Notes: generated by a model from the sequence alone, not told the origin. Positions 1 through 11,346 are shown, counted from the first letter of the stretch. The stretch is DNA of 64,000 bases from Brevundimonas naejangsanensis (GCF_000635915.2 NZ_CP015614.1:2826501-2890500); one strand, 5' to 3'. Made by a program: numbers and translations.

Positions 1-2
1 AG

Positions 3-383
3 GGCCGGCCGGGCGAGGTCGCCTCGCGCCTGATCGGTCGCGAAACGCTCAAAATTCGTGGCCACCGCTCCTATGACGAGCCGGTGCTGGCCTGGGCCGA
101 GGCCGGGCGCACGCGCGGCCTGAAAGGCACGCTGTCGGGCCTGTCGGGCGCGCCGGTGCTGGACCGACGCGGCCGGGTGCTGGGCGTGACCATCGCCGAG
201 TCGCCCCGTCGCGGCCGCATCTACACCACGGCGCCCGACACCTTCGTGCCGGCGGTCGGCGCCCAGCAGCGCGCCGACGAGGCGGCCCTGGGCCAGGCGG
301 TGACGACCCAGAACTACGGCGCCGTCTCCGACCGCCTGCGCCAGGACTTGCGCGTCGCCCAGGTGGTGTGTCTGACGACGTGA
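3..383 (+). CDS. Trypsin-like serine peptidase, C-terminal part (5' end outside window)
   Basis: The reading frame is open from base 3, so the gene starts before the window and only the last 126 codons are seen. The segment GLSGAPVLDRRGRVLGVT matches the region around the catalytic serine of trypsin-like (S1/S1C) peptidases, where a GxSGxP core is followed by a strand with G-V-L-G-V. About 60 residues follow, without a visible PDZ domain. The gene ends 7 bp from the convergent stop of the Sel1-repeat gene. The peptidase call rests on this short motif alone; the catalytic His and Asp would lie upstream. Confidence 0.6.
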   Translation, partial: GRPGEVASRLIGRETLKIRGHRSYDEPVLAWAEAGRTRGLKGTLSGLSGAPVLDRRGRVLGVTIAESPRRGRIYTTAPDTFVPAVGAQQRADEAALGQAVTTQNYGAVSDRLRQDLRVAQVVCLTT

Positions 384-390
384 ATGGAGC

Positions 391-1425
391 CTAGCGCGGC
401 GCGCCGTGATCCTTGACCCATTTCGCCTTGGCGGCGTCGATGTCGGCGCGGGGAAGTTGAGACAGGGGCTTGGCGAACTGCCTCAGAAGGATCGCGGCAT
501 TGGCGTCGCCGCCTTCTGCGGCTAGCCCGACATAGGCCGCGCCCTTGACCGGGTCGCTGGCGCCGCCCTCGCCGACCAGTATCATCATGCCCAAAGCACG
601 CAGGGCGTGGGCCGAGCCGTTTTCGGCCGCGCGCGCATACCAGAGGCGGGCCTCGGCGGGGTCGGGCGCCACGCCCTGTCCCACGGCCAGCATGACCGCC
701 AATGAAATCATGCCGCTTTCGAAATTCTGTTCCGCCGCCTGACGAACGTAACGGTAGGCCGTCGCGAGCTCGGAAGGCGCCCCGCCGTCCAGCAGCAGCA
801 TACCGAGATTCCATTGGGCGCGCGGATCGCCGCTGTCCGCAGCAAGGCTCAGGTGTGTGGGAGCGGCGGCGACGTCGACCGGCACGCCCCAGCCGTCCTG
901 ATAGGCGCGTCCCAGCAGGAACTGCGCGTCGACATTGCCGGGGTCCGCCCTGACGGCCGTCTGTATCAGCCGGGTTCCCTTTTTCAGATCCTGCTGGACT
1001 CCCGCGCCGAAGAGATAGGCCCGCCCCAGCGGATAGGCGGCGGCCGGCCGATACTTCGCGTCCAGACCTTCGAGCCAGCCGATGGCTTCCGCATCGTCGG
1101 CAGGATCATCGTTCATCAATCGTCGCAGGCCGATGTTCAGGCGGGCGTTCTGCGACCCGTCCCGCAGAGCCTGCGCCCAGAGGCGTTCTGACCGTTCGGG
1201 GTCGCCTCCGGTAAATTCCAGCGCGGAAGCCAGTGAAGCCGCCGCCTCAGGATCGCCGGCGGCGACCAGAGGCTCCAGTGCGGCCACGGCTGCAGAGGGA
1301 TCGGTCCGGAGCAACTCCAGGGCGTCGCTCAGAGGGTCCAGCGCCGACGAGTGCGCCTGTACGGGCGAACAGGTCAGCCAGATCGTGCCGACCGCCAGCA
1401 GGGCGACGTATCCGGTCTTCAGCAT
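391..1425 (-). CDS. Secreted Sel1-repeat (TPR-like) protein
   Basis: The 344-residue product starts with a signal peptide (MLKTGYVALLAVGTIWLTCS, likely cut after VQA), so it is probably periplasmic. From about residue 120 it has repeated helical pairs of the Sel1 type: A..LG..Y..G.GV..D, as in LGRAYLFGAGVQQD, LLGRAYQDGWGVPVD and LAVMLAVGQGVAPD. Sel1 repeats are protein-protein interaction scaffolds; no partner can be named here. The ATG at 1425 follows a GGAG that lies in the 3' arm of an 11-bp hairpin. The gene is downstream of, and on the same strand as, the M16 peptidase gene, 56 bp away. Confidence 0.8.
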   Translation of the reverse strand: MLKTGYVALLAVGTIWLTCSPVQAHSSALDPLSDALELLRTDPSAAVAALEPLVAAGDPEAAASLASALEFTGGDPERSERLWAQALRDGSQNARLNIGLRRLMNDDPADDAEAIGWLEGLDAKYRPAAAYPLGRAYLFGAGVQQDLKKGTRLIQTAVRADPGNVDAQFLLGRAYQDGWGVPVDVAAAPTHLSLAADSGDPRAQWNLGMLLLDGGAPSELATAYRYVRQAAEQNFESGMISLAVMLAVGQGVAPDPAEARLWYARAAENGSAHALRALGMMILVGEGGASDPVKGAAYVGLAAEGGDANAAILLRQFAKPLSQLPRADIDAAKAKWVKDHGAPR

Positions 1426-1434
1426 AATGCGGTT

Positions 1435-1465
1435 CTCCGATTTCCAGCTAGGCCGGAAATCGGAG
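1435..1465 (-). promoter_or_regulatory. Hairpin between the M16 peptidase gene and the Sel1 gene, covering the Sel1 Shine-Dalgarno
   Basis: CTCCGATTTCC at 1435-1445 and GGAAATCGGAG at 1455-1465 are perfect 11-bp inverted repeats around a 9-nt loop. Read on the reverse strand, the second arm ends in GGAG about 10 nt before the ATG of the Sel1 gene. There is no T run, so it is not a standard terminator. It may mask the ribosome binding site or act as a processing or transcription-end hairpin for the upstream gene. Confidence 0.5.
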
Positions 1466-1481
1466 CCCGTGGCAAGTCGGC

Positions 1482-4337
1482 CTACTTCAGCGTGGCGCTG
1501 TCCAGGTTCAGTTCGGTCAGCGGGATGACCTCGACATTGGGGTATTTCGCTCGCAGGCCGTCGATGAACTTGGACGCGTCGCCGACGATCACCAGGCTGG
1601 CCCGGTCCGTCGGCAGGTGTTCAGCGAAGGCGCTTTCGACCTGTTCGGCGGTGACGGCGCGAACGCGCCCGGCGTAGTCGGCCAGATCGCTCATCGGCAG
1701 GTCGTACAGGGCCAGGTTGGCGACCAGGCCCCCCAGGCCGTCCACCGTCTCCAGCGAACGGCCGAAGCCGCCGATCAGGGTGGCGCGGCGGGGGGCCAGT
1801 TCGGTCTCGGTCGCCGCCGTGGTCCCCAGTTTGCCGATCTCTTCAAGGATCAGGTCGGCCACCTCGGTCGCCGTCTCGTTCTTGGTCTGGGTCGAGGCCG
1901 AGAAGACGCCGGTCTGCTGTTGGGCGCCGACCGACGAGCGGGCGCCGTAGGACAGGCCGCGCTTGATGCGGATTTCCTGGTTCAGACGTGACGAGAAGCC
2001 GCCGCCCAGCAGGGTGTTGCCCAGCGTCAGCGGGAAGTAGTCGGCGTCGGTGCGGCTGATCCCGCGGATGGCGGCGACCACGGCGGCCTGGCCGGCGCCA
2101 GGCTGGTCGATGACGACAACGCGCGGGGCCGGCGCCTGACCCGCCTTGTCGATGGCGGCCGGGGCCGGGCCGGCGTCACGCCAGTCGCCGAAGGCTTCGG
2201 CGGCCAAGGCGCGCGCTTCGGCCGGGGTCACGTCGCCCGAGAAGACGAGGGTCGCCTGCGAGGGCCCGAACCGCTCGGCGTGGAAGGCGGCGACGTCGTC
2301 GCGCGTTAGGGCGGGGATGCTGGTCACCGTGCCCGAGCCCGGCGCGCCGTAGGGGGCGGCGCCGTACATCACCCTGCCGACCGACTGGGAGGCGATGGAG
2401 CCGGGCTGGCTCAACGCCACGCGCAGCCCGTCCAGGGTCTGGGACTGCTGACGCTCCAGCTCTTCCTGCGCGAAGGCCGGGTTGCGCACCAGATCGGCCA
2501 TCAGGGTCAGGGTCCGGCCGAACACGTCCTTTGGCGCATTGGCGTAGACATTGGTGAAGTCGGCGCTCGCCCCCGCGCCGATGTTGGCGCCCAGCTGTTC
2601 GATGGCGGTGGCGATTTCCGGCGCCGACTTGGTCGTTGTCCCTTGGGTCAGCAGGTTGGCGGTCATGGAGGCGACGCCGGCCTTGTCAGCCGGGTCATGG
2701 GCCGAGCCCGCGTTGAAGTTCAGGCGCGCCGAAACCAGCGGCAGGCCTTTGGTCGGGGCGACCAGCACGCGCAGGCCGTTGTCCAGACGGAAGTCGGCGA
2801 TGGCGGGCGTGGCGGGCGACACCTCAGGCCCCGGCTCGGGCAGGCGGGCGCGCTCGGCTTCGGGCAGCAGGACGGCGACCGGACCGGCCGGGGCCAGGGC
2901 GGCGACCGTCACGGGGGCGTCGACGTTCTTCTTCTGCTCGCTGGGCGCGTTGGCGTCGCTGGCGGGCAGGTAGTTGATGGTGATCTGGCGCTGCGGCGTC
3001 AGATAGCGGCGGGCCACACGCTGCACGTCGGCGGCGGTGACGGCCTGGATCTCGGCGATCTCGCGGTCGGCGGCCGTCGCGTCGCCGGTCATGATCAGCG
3101 CCATGCCCAAGGTGGTGGCGCGGTCGTCGATGCTCTCACGCCCGCGCAGGGCGTTGGCGACCAGCTCGTTCTTGGCCTCGGCCAGTTCGGCGGCGGTGAC
3201 GGGCTCGTCGCGCAGACGCGCGATTTCGGCTTCGAGCGCCGCCTGGCCGGTCTCGACCGTCTGGCCGTCGGCCATGATGGCGTAGGCGGCCAGATTGCCC
3301 GCCTGCTGGGCGAAGTCGGGGTTGGAGCCCGCCTGGGCGGCGATCTGCTTGTCATAGACCAGCGAGCGGTACAGACGGCTGCTATCGCCGGTCGACAGGA
3401 TGCCGTCCAGCACCGTCAGAGCCGGGCGGTCGGCGTCCTTATAGGCCACGGTGTTCCAGGCCAGGGCCACGGCGGGCAGGGGCACGTTCGGCGCATAGAA
3501 GGTGGCGGTGCGCGGGCCGGCGGGCTCGGGCTCCTTCACGTCATTGGCGGGCATGGGCGTCGCCGGACGCTTCAACGGGGCGAAATACTCATCGACCCAG
3601 CCGTCCAACTGCGCCTGATCGAAATTGCCCGCCACGATCAGCATGGCGTTGTCCGGCCGGTAGTAGGTGGCGTGGAAGCGCAGCACGTCGTCCAGCGTCG
3701 AGGCGTCCAGCTCCTCGATCGAGCCGATGCCCGGACGGCGATACGGGTGGTCCTGATAGATGGTCTCGGGCGCGAACAGGCCGAACAGGCGGCCGTAGGG
3801 GCTGGCCAGAATCCGCTGGCGGTATTCTTCCTTCACCACGTCGCGCTCGGATTCAAAGGTCTTCTGATCGACGACCAGAGAGCCCATGCGGTCCGCCTCG
3901 GCGAACAGGATGCGCTGCAGGTGGTTGGCCGGGACGACCTCGTAATAGGCGGTCACGTCGTCGGCGGTGAAGGCGTTGTTCATGCCGCCCACGTCCTCGG
4001 TCAGACGGTCGAACGTCTCGGAGGGCATGTTCTTCGTCGCCTTGAACAGCAGATGTTCGAACAGGTGGGCGAAGCCCGAGCGGCCCGCCGGATCGTCCTT
4101 CGATCCCACGCGATACCAGACCTGGACCGTGACGTTCGAGGTCGAGGCGTCGCGCGCCGTATAGACCTCCATGCCGTTGGCCAGCACCCGCTTGTGGAAG
4201 CCCAGCGGCGGCACCTGGACGCCGCCCTGAGCGGTCGTTCCGGCGGCGGGCGGCGCCTTGGCCCAGCCGGGGGCGGCGGCCGGCAGGCCGAGCAGCAGCG
4301 CCGAGGCGCAGGCGGTCAGGATCAGACGATTCTTCAT
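1482..4337 (-). CDS. Tandem M16-family zinc metallopeptidase (pitrilysin/insulinase type)
   Basis: The 951-residue protein has a signal peptide (MKNRLILTACASALLLGLPA) and two M16 halves, roughly residues 45-480 and 510-950. The first half carries the inverted zinc motif HLFEH at residues 91-95 with the downstream glutamate in ERDVVKEEYRQR. The second half (from about FRLDNGLRVLVAPTKGLPLV) lacks HxxEH, the usual arrangement where one half is catalytic and the other is structural. It is expected to degrade peptides in the periplasm. The length is normal for the fused two-domain class. The ATG at 4337 is followed directly by the signal peptide. It is divergent from the receptor-like gene across about 210 bp. 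Confidence 0.92.
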   Translation of the reverse strand: MKNRLILTACASALLLGLPAAAPGWAKAPPAAGTTAQGGVQVPPLGFHKRVLANGMEVYTARDASTSNVTVQVWYRVGSKDDPAGRSGFAHLFEHLLFKATKNMPSETFDRLTEDVGGMNNAFTADDVTAYYEVVPANHLQRILFAEADRMGSLVVDQKTFESERDVVKEEYRQRILASPYGRLFGLFAPETIYQDHPYRRPGIGSIEELDASTLDDVLRFHATYYRPDNAMLIVAGNFDQAQLDGWVDEYFAPLKRPATPMPANDVKEPEPAGPRTATFYAPNVPLPAVALAWNTVAYKDADRPALTVLDGILSTGDSSRLYRSLVYDKQIAAQAGSNPDFAQQAGNLAAYAIMADGQTVETGQAALEAEIARLRDEPVTAAELAEAKNELVANALRGRESIDDRATTLGMALIMTGDATAADREIAEIQAVTAADVQRVARRYLTPQRQITINYLPASDANAPSEQKKNVDAPVTVAALAPAGPVAVLLPEAERARLPEPGPEVSPATPAIADFRLDNGLRVLVAPTKGLPLVSARLNFNAGSAHDPADKAGVASMTANLLTQGTTTKSAPEIATAIEQLGANIGAGASADFTNVYANAPKDVFGRTLTLMADLVRNPAFAQEELERQQSQTLDGLRVALSQPGSIASQSVGRVMYGAAPYGAPGSGTVTSIPALTRDDVAAFHAERFGPSQATLVFSGDVTPAEARALAAEAFGDWRDAGPAPAAIDKAGQAPAPRVVVIDQPGAGQAAVVAAIRGISRTDADYFPLTLGNTLLGGGFSSRLNQEIRIKRGLSYGARSSVGAQQQTGVFSASTQTKNETATEVADLILEEIGKLGTTAATETELAPRRATLIGGFGRSLETVDGLGGLVANLALYDLPMSDLADYAGRVRAVTAEQVESAFAEHLPTDRASLVIVGDASKFIDGLRAKYPNVEVIPLTELNLDSATLK

Positions 4338-4548
4338 GAGGGCGGCTTTCCAAAGCCCGCGCTCGAAGAAACGGGCGCTGAAAACCTAACAGGACGAAGC
4401 GCCGCCGCGCACCTTACGGAGCTGTAATGAAATCAGGCTTGGCCACAGACCCGCCTCGGGGATGAAAAAGATGTAACTCGGTTATGCGTCGGGACGCTGA
4501 TATCGGCGAAACAGGACGTTGAGGGACGTCCGTGCGAGGACGCCCATC

Positions 4549-6819
4549 ATGACAAAATACAAGTTCGCGCCCCTTCTGGGGGTGGTTCTGGCCTTGCCCG
4601 CTGCCGGGGTTCTGGCGCAGACGCCGTCGCCTCGAACGCAGCCGTCCCAAAGCCGTCCCGTTCAGACTGCGCCGCAGAAGGCGGACAAGGACGATCAGCC
4701 CGCCGCCGTGGGCGACGTCGTCGTCAGCGCCCGCGCCAATGACGTGCGGACTTCGATCGACTCCATCAGCTATAGTCTGGCCGACGATCTTCAGGCGGCG
4801 ACCGGCACCTTGGCCGAGGCCCTGCGCAATGTGCCCTCGGTCGATGTCGATCCTCAGGGCAACGTCTCCCTGCGCGGCGATAGCAATGTCACCCTGCTGG
4901 TGGACGGCCGCCCCTCGGCCATCCTGTCGGGACCGAACCGCGCCGATGCGGTGCTGCAACTGCCGGCCGATCGCTACGCCCGGATCGAGGTGATGACCAA
5001 TCCGTCCGCCGCCTACAGCCCCGAGGGCTCGGGCGGGGTCATCAATCTGATCACCAAGCCGGTTCCGGCGGCGGTCGCCGCCGCCGCCGCCGCTGGGACG
5101 CCGGGCGCCGCTGTCACCACCGGCTCGCTGCGCGCCAATGTGGGCGATCATGGACGCTGGAACGTCGGGGCCAGCGGCTCGCGCCAGCAGGGCAAGCTGA
5201 CCCTGACTGGCGATCTCAGCTATCGTCACGACGAGCAGAGCCTGTACTTCGACCGCCTGCGCGAACAGCTTAACCCGTCCGGCGCGGTGGTCAGCACGAC
5301 GACCACCGCCCAAAATATTGAATCGACCCAGGACGGCGTCTTCGGCCGCGTCGCCGCCGAATACCGGCTGACGGAAAAAACCATGCTGACCGGCGAGGCG
5401 CGCGCCAATCGCTTCGACATCGACAGCGATGTGCGCGGCCTGTTTGAGACGCGCGACGCCTCGGGCGCCCTGACGCGCGCCTATAGCCGCGACGGCTCGG
5501 GCGGCTTCGCCATGAAGGGCTGGGGCGTCACCGGACGGGTTCTGCATCAGTTCGATACGTCCGGGCACGAATGGTCGAACGAGCTGCGCTATGATCGCAA
5601 CGATCAGGAGAACGACTCCCTGGCCGCCAACGTCTTCCGCCTCCCGATGCAGCCGACGGTGTATGAGGCCCAGCGCGGCCTGAACGCCCAGGAGACGATC
5701 GGCTTCACCAGCGCCTACACCCGGCCGATGGGCGAGGGCGCCAAGTTGCGCGCGGGCTATGAGCTGAACCTCACCCGGCCGGATCAGGATAATGAGGTTC
5801 GGCGGGGACCCGCCGAGAACGCCCTGGCGCTCGTGCCCTCGCTCAGCAACCGGTTCGAGGCCGAGCAGACGGTCCACGCGCTTTACGCCACCTATGAGCG
5901 CCCCTTCGGTCAGAAGCTGTCCGGCCAGTTCGGCTTGCGGCTGGAACAGGCCGACATCGAGGTCGAGGACGTCACCAACGCCGTGCGCGCGTCTCAGGAC
6001 TATTTCCGCGCCTATCCGACCTTCCACCTGCAGTATCAGCTGACCGAGACCCAGACTCTGCGCGGCAGCTATTCGCGGCGCATCCAGCGGCCCCAGCCGT
6101 CGCAGCTGAATCCGTTTGTGGTCTATGGCGACCCGCTGAACCTGCGCTCGGGCAACCCGGACCTGGAGCCGCAGGAGACCGATAGCTTCGAGGCCATGTG
6201 GCAGATGCGGCGGGGTCAGAGCTTCTATCAGGCCACCGCCTATTTCCGCGACACGACCAAGGCCTTTACCGAGGTGGCGACCGACGTGGGCGGCGGGCTC
6301 CTTCTGACACGGCCCGAGAATCTGGGCGCTCGCCGCGATCTGGGGATAGAGCTGACCGCCAGCGGGCGCCTGCACCCCACCTTGCGCTACAACGCCAGCG
6401 TCAACGCCTTCCGTCAGGAGATCGACGCAGCCGGCATCCCCGGCGGCCGCGACCGCGAGGGCGAGATGGTGACCGGCCGCCTCAGCCTGAACTGGCAGGC
6501 CACGCCCAAGGATTTCGTCCAACTGATGGGGTTCTGGCAGGGCGATCAGCTGCTGGCGCAAGGCAAGCGCGAGAGCGGCGGCATGCTGAACTTCGGCTAC
6601 CGCCGCAAGCTGAACGACACCCTGTCGCTGCAGTTCACGGCTCGCGACCTGCTAAACTCCTTCGGCGGCGCCACCACCTATGACACGCCCCAGTTCCGCG
6701 AGCGCCTCGACCAGGACCTGAACCTGCGCGCCTTCTACCTGGGCCTGAGCTGGTCCTTCGGCGGGCCGCGCCGCCAGCCCGAGCAGTTCGACTTCTCGAC
6801 CGGTCCGACCGGCGGCTAA
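4549..6819 (+). CDS. TonB-dependent receptor-like outer membrane protein
   Basis: I chose the ATG at 4549 because a GAGGA lies 8 nt before it and a signal peptide follows at once (MTKYKFAPLLGVVLALPAAGVLAQ); the frame is open further upstream. Residues about 50-155 form a plug-like domain (ALRNVPSVDVDPQGNVSLRG, VTLLVDGRPSA, IEVMTNPSAAYSPEGSGGVI). The rest is a long beta-barrel with alternating aromatic strands ending near LGLSWSF, of the 'outer membrane beta-barrel' subgroup of TonB-dependent receptors. The substrate is unknown, and no TonB box is obvious. It stands alone, with a terminator hairpin behind it. Confidence 0.88.
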   Translation: MTKYKFAPLLGVVLALPAAGVLAQTPSPRTQPSQSRPVQTAPQKADKDDQPAAVGDVVVSARANDVRTSIDSISYSLADDLQAATGTLAEALRNVPSVDVDPQGNVSLRGDSNVTLLVDGRPSAILSGPNRADAVLQLPADRYARIEVMTNPSAAYSPEGSGGVINLITKPVPAAVAAAAAAGTPGAAVTTGSLRANVGDHGRWNVGASGSRQQGKLTLTGDLSYRHDEQSLYFDRLREQLNPSGAVVSTTTTAQNIESTQDGVFGRVAAEYRLTEKTMLTGEARANRFDIDSDVRGLFETRDASGALTRAYSRDGSGGFAMKGWGVTGRVLHQFDTSGHEWSNELRYDRNDQENDSLAANVFRLPMQPTVYEAQRGLNAQETIGFTSAYTRPMGEGAKLRAGYELNLTRPDQDNEVRRGPAENALALVPSLSNRFEAEQTVHALYATYERPFGQKLSGQFGLRLEQADIEVEDVTNAVRASQDYFRAYPTFHLQYQLTETQTLRGSYSRRIQRPQPSQLNPFVVYGDPLNLRSGNPDLEPQETDSFEAMWQMRRGQSFYQATAYFRDTTKAFTEVATDVGGGLLLTRPENLGARRDLGIELTASGRLHPTLRYNASVNAFRQEIDAAGIPGGRDREGEMVTGRLSLNWQATPKDFVQLMGFWQGDQLLAQGKRESGGMLNFGYRRKLNDTLSLQFTARDLLNSFGGATTYDTPQFRERLDQDLNLRAFYLGLSWSFGGPRRQPEQFDFSTGPTGG

Positions 6820-6842
6820 GGCCTGTCGCCGGACTGAGCCTG

Positions 6843-6875
6843 ACGCCCGTCGCCCCTGTGGCGGCGGGCGTTCTC
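6843..6875 (+). terminator. Terminator hairpin after the receptor-like gene
   Basis: ACGCCCGTCGCC at 6843-6854 pairs with GGCGGCGGGCGT at 6860-6871 (12 bp with one G-U pair) around the loop CCTGT. It is followed by TCTC rather than a strong T run. It starts 24 bp after the stop codon and separates the receptor-like gene from clpB. Confidence 0.6.
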
Positions 6876-6993
6876 GCTTGGGCCCTTGCGTGTCTGATCG
6901 GCCACACCCACCTCCATTGCGACAGCTCAAGGCGTCGCTTCAGATAAGGGCGCATTGAGTTCAAATCCGCCTCCTGAGGGGAAACCGAACGCC

Positions 6994-9582
<2,589 letters not shown>

Positions 9583-9587
9583 GTTCA

Positions 9588-10394
9588 TCAATGTAGGTCT
9601 AGCTTCAACGGCCACCCATCCCCGATGGGAGTGAGCGTTTCCCAACTCGAAGTGTGATCAAGGTGCTCCATTTCAGTGCCATTGAAAGCAGCCCAAGCGT
9701 CAAACATTTGGCCTATCATGGCACGGTCAATATCTGGTCGCCGGTTTGCTCTCCAAATCCCTAGTTCTGGAAAACCCGTGCGACCGTCTGGTAAACGCAC
9801 CGTATGGGTCTCGATTGAAACCCATACGAAATCGATCTCATCGAGTCGGGGTTTTGCTGCCCTTAAAGCTTCTCGAACAGCATAGGCAGCCACGCCAGCT
9901 TCAATTTTCTGAGGCTTATCGATCATAATGATCGCGAGACCAGCTGCTCCGGGCAGCGCTAGTTTGGTGCGGGTGTCAGTGATCTGAGGATTAGCTTGTT
10001 GGAGCAATTTTCTGATGGGCCGACCCCCTATGTTGACCATCATTCTGTTGATTTCGGTCCCATTGCTTCTAGATGATAAAATTTTTTGGATACCGACCTC
10101 ACCGAAAACGAACATTCGAGGTTCTTTTCGCGTTTCATCGTCGATTAGACGTTCAATGCGTTGCACTGGATAGCCATTGACCGCCTTCATCTCCGCAATG
10201 AACTGTCTGTTCCAAAGCAAATAATCGGCAATTTGTCCGGTGCCGTGCAGGGTAGAGAAGGCTTTGTCATCAAGGCTCTCAGTTCCCTCTCCGGTCTTTA
10301 AGAAGGCATGCATCCTCTTTTCGAGAGCTGACGCTGGTTGGTTTTTGGAAGGCCTTACGAAGACGAGCAAGCGAATATCATCTTGATGATTCAT
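9588..10394 (-). CDS. Unrecognised protein with a possible PD-(D/E)XK nuclease-like N-terminal part
   Basis: I do not recognise this 268-residue protein as a named family. Residues 56-74 read ADYLLWNRQFIAEMKAVNG, a D...E-x-K arrangement (D57, E68, K70) typical of the core of PD-(D/E)XK nucleases. The later part (ANPQITDTRTKLALPGAAGLAIIMID, then FVWVSIETHTV) resembles the helix-strand pattern seen after such cores, so nuclease activity is an inference. The gene is visibly richer in A and T than its neighbours, which suggests acquisition. The start is uncertain: ATG at 10394 is used, but GTG at 10430 or TTG at 10439 are in frame and none has a good Shine-Dalgarno. It lies next to a large palindromic repeat. 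Confidence 0.55.
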   Translation of the reverse strand: MNHQDDIRLLVFVRPSKNQPASALEKRMHAFLKTGEGTESLDDKAFSTLHGTGQIADYLLWNRQFIAEMKAVNGYPVQRIERLIDDETRKEPRMFVFGEVGIQKILSSRSNGTEINRMMVNIGGRPIRKLLQQANPQITDTRTKLALPGAAGLAIIMIDKPQKIEAGVAAYAVREALRAAKPRLDEIDFVWVSIETHTVRLPDGRTGFPELGIWRANRRPDIDRAMIGQMFDAWAAFNGTEMEHLDHTSSWETLTPIGDGWPLKLDLH

Positions 10395-10443
10395 TTTCAG
10401 GATCGGCTTGTTTGATGATTTGCGATTCACACTGTTCAACTTT

Positions 10444-10595
10444 CGTCATCCTCCGGCAAGCCGCGTCAGCAGCGCAGACCGGGGGACCCAGCGGCGCGCG
10501 GGAGCGCGAAAGAGCCACGCTCGGCGGCCGCCCTAAGATCGCCTTCGGCGCCGCTGGGTCCCCCGGTCTCCGCTTCGCTTCGCCGGAGGATGACG
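10444..10595. repeat. Palindromic interspersed repeat, about 152 bp
   Basis: The outer arms CGTCATCCTCCGG (10444-10456) and CCGGAGGATGACG (10583-10595) are a perfect 13-bp inverted pair. Inner arms at 10476-10496 and 10549-10569 are a perfect 21-bp inverted pair. The unit end looks like GTCATCCTCCGG...CCCAGCGGCG, in two inverted copies. It fills most of the space between the nuclease-like gene and the GIY-YIG gene and encodes nothing convincing. It has the form of a dispersed intergenic element rather than a terminator. Confidence 0.8.
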
Positions 10596-10650
10596 GAAGA
10601 AGGGGCGGGGCGTGGGTGACGGAAGGAGAGGGGCGGGTTAGCGTGGCCGT

Positions 10651-10986
10651 ATGGCGACCCATCGCACCTTCATCGCGACCTACATTATGGCGAGCGGGCG
10701 CAACGGGACGCTCTACGTCGGCTCGACTTCCAATCTGGAAAGCCGCGTGTGGAAGCACAGGACGCGGGCCTTTCCTGGCTTCACCGACGCCTATGACTGC
10801 ACCCGTCTGGTCTGGTTAGAGCAGCACGCCCTGATGCTTGATGCGATCCGGCGCGAGCGGCGCATCAAGAAATGGCTGCGCGACTGGAAGCTGTCCCTGA
10901 TCGAGAAGGACAACCCGGACTGGCGCGACCTTGCCGCCGACTGGTTCCCGGATCCGAACTGGACCCCGCCGCCGGGCGTCGACTGA
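10651..10986 (+). CDS. GIY-YIG family small nuclease-like protein
   Basis: The 111-residue product has the GIY-YIG core: YIM at 11-13 for GIY, YVG at 22-24 for YIG, then S..L..R (R32) and a glutamate (E57) in LVWLEQ. It belongs to the small stand-alone group similar to E. coli YhbQ, common in this lineage and of unclear substrate. No DNA-binding extension is present. The gene begins 55 bp after the palindromic repeat and converges on the YCII-like gene with 3 bp between stops. Confidence 0.85.
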   Translation: MATHRTFIATYIMASGRNGTLYVGSTSNLESRVWKHRTRAFPGFTDAYDCTRLVWLEQHALMLDAIRRERRIKKWLRDWKLSLIEKDNPDWRDLAADWFPDPNWTPPPGVD

Positions 10987-10989
10987 GCC

Positions 10990-11346
10990 TCACCCCAGCA
11001 CCGGCATCACCTCGACCCCGTCGCAGACGAAGATGCTCATGTGCGGGTGGTTCTCGAACAGGCGGGCGGCGGCCTCGTGGCTGTCGGCGCGCACGACCAT
11101 GAAGACGGTCAGCAGGTTGACCATGTCGGTCACGGCGCCGTCGTCGCCGATGCGTTTGGTCGGGCCCAGCGGGCCGCCCTGAAAGACGATGGAGTCGCGG
11201 TGCGCCTCTTCCCAAGCGGCGACGGCGGCCACGCCGCGGCGGGCCGTCTCGGCCTGCTCGGCCTCGCTCATGGCGCGCCAGGCCCGCCATTTGGGGCCGG
11301 TCTTGTCGCTGGTGAAGACGGCCAGATAGTGGGTCTCGACGCTCAT
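10990..11346 (-). CDS. YCII-related small protein
   Basis: The ATG at 11346 (MSVETHYLAVFTSDKTG) is preceded by AGGAG at good spacing, so I prefer it to the longer open frame. The 118-residue product has the ferredoxin-like pattern of YCII-related proteins: an N-terminal strand HYLAVF, a central FQGGPLGP, then LTVFMVVRADSHEAAARLFENHPHM, where the segment 'A..l...hP' is typical. The function is not known; some relatives are dehalogenase- or isomerase-like. It sits 71 bp downstream of the TlpA-like gene on the same strand. Confidence 0.6.
   Translation of the reverse strand: MSVETHYLAVFTSDKTGPKWRAWRAMSEAEQAETARRGVAAVAAWEEAHRDSIVFQGGPLGPTKRIGDDGAVTDMVNLLTVFMVVRADSHEAAARLFENHPHMSIFVCDGVEVMPVLG

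Noticed and set aside
2643..4427. Long open frame on the plus strand opposite the M16 peptidase gene
   Set aside because: Its product is dominated by Gly, Arg, Gln, His and Val with no domain, typical of the antisense frame of a GC-rich gene. The M16 gene has a signal peptide and zinc motif.
4414..6561. Long open frame on the minus strand opposite the TonB-dependent receptor-like gene
   Set aside because: Antisense shadow with no family features; the plus-strand frame has a signal peptide, plug and barrel.
6880..6993. Heat-shock (sigma-32) promoter or CIRCE element before clpB
   Set aside because: I found CTTG-like words but no matching -10 at the right distance and no CIRCE inverted repeat.
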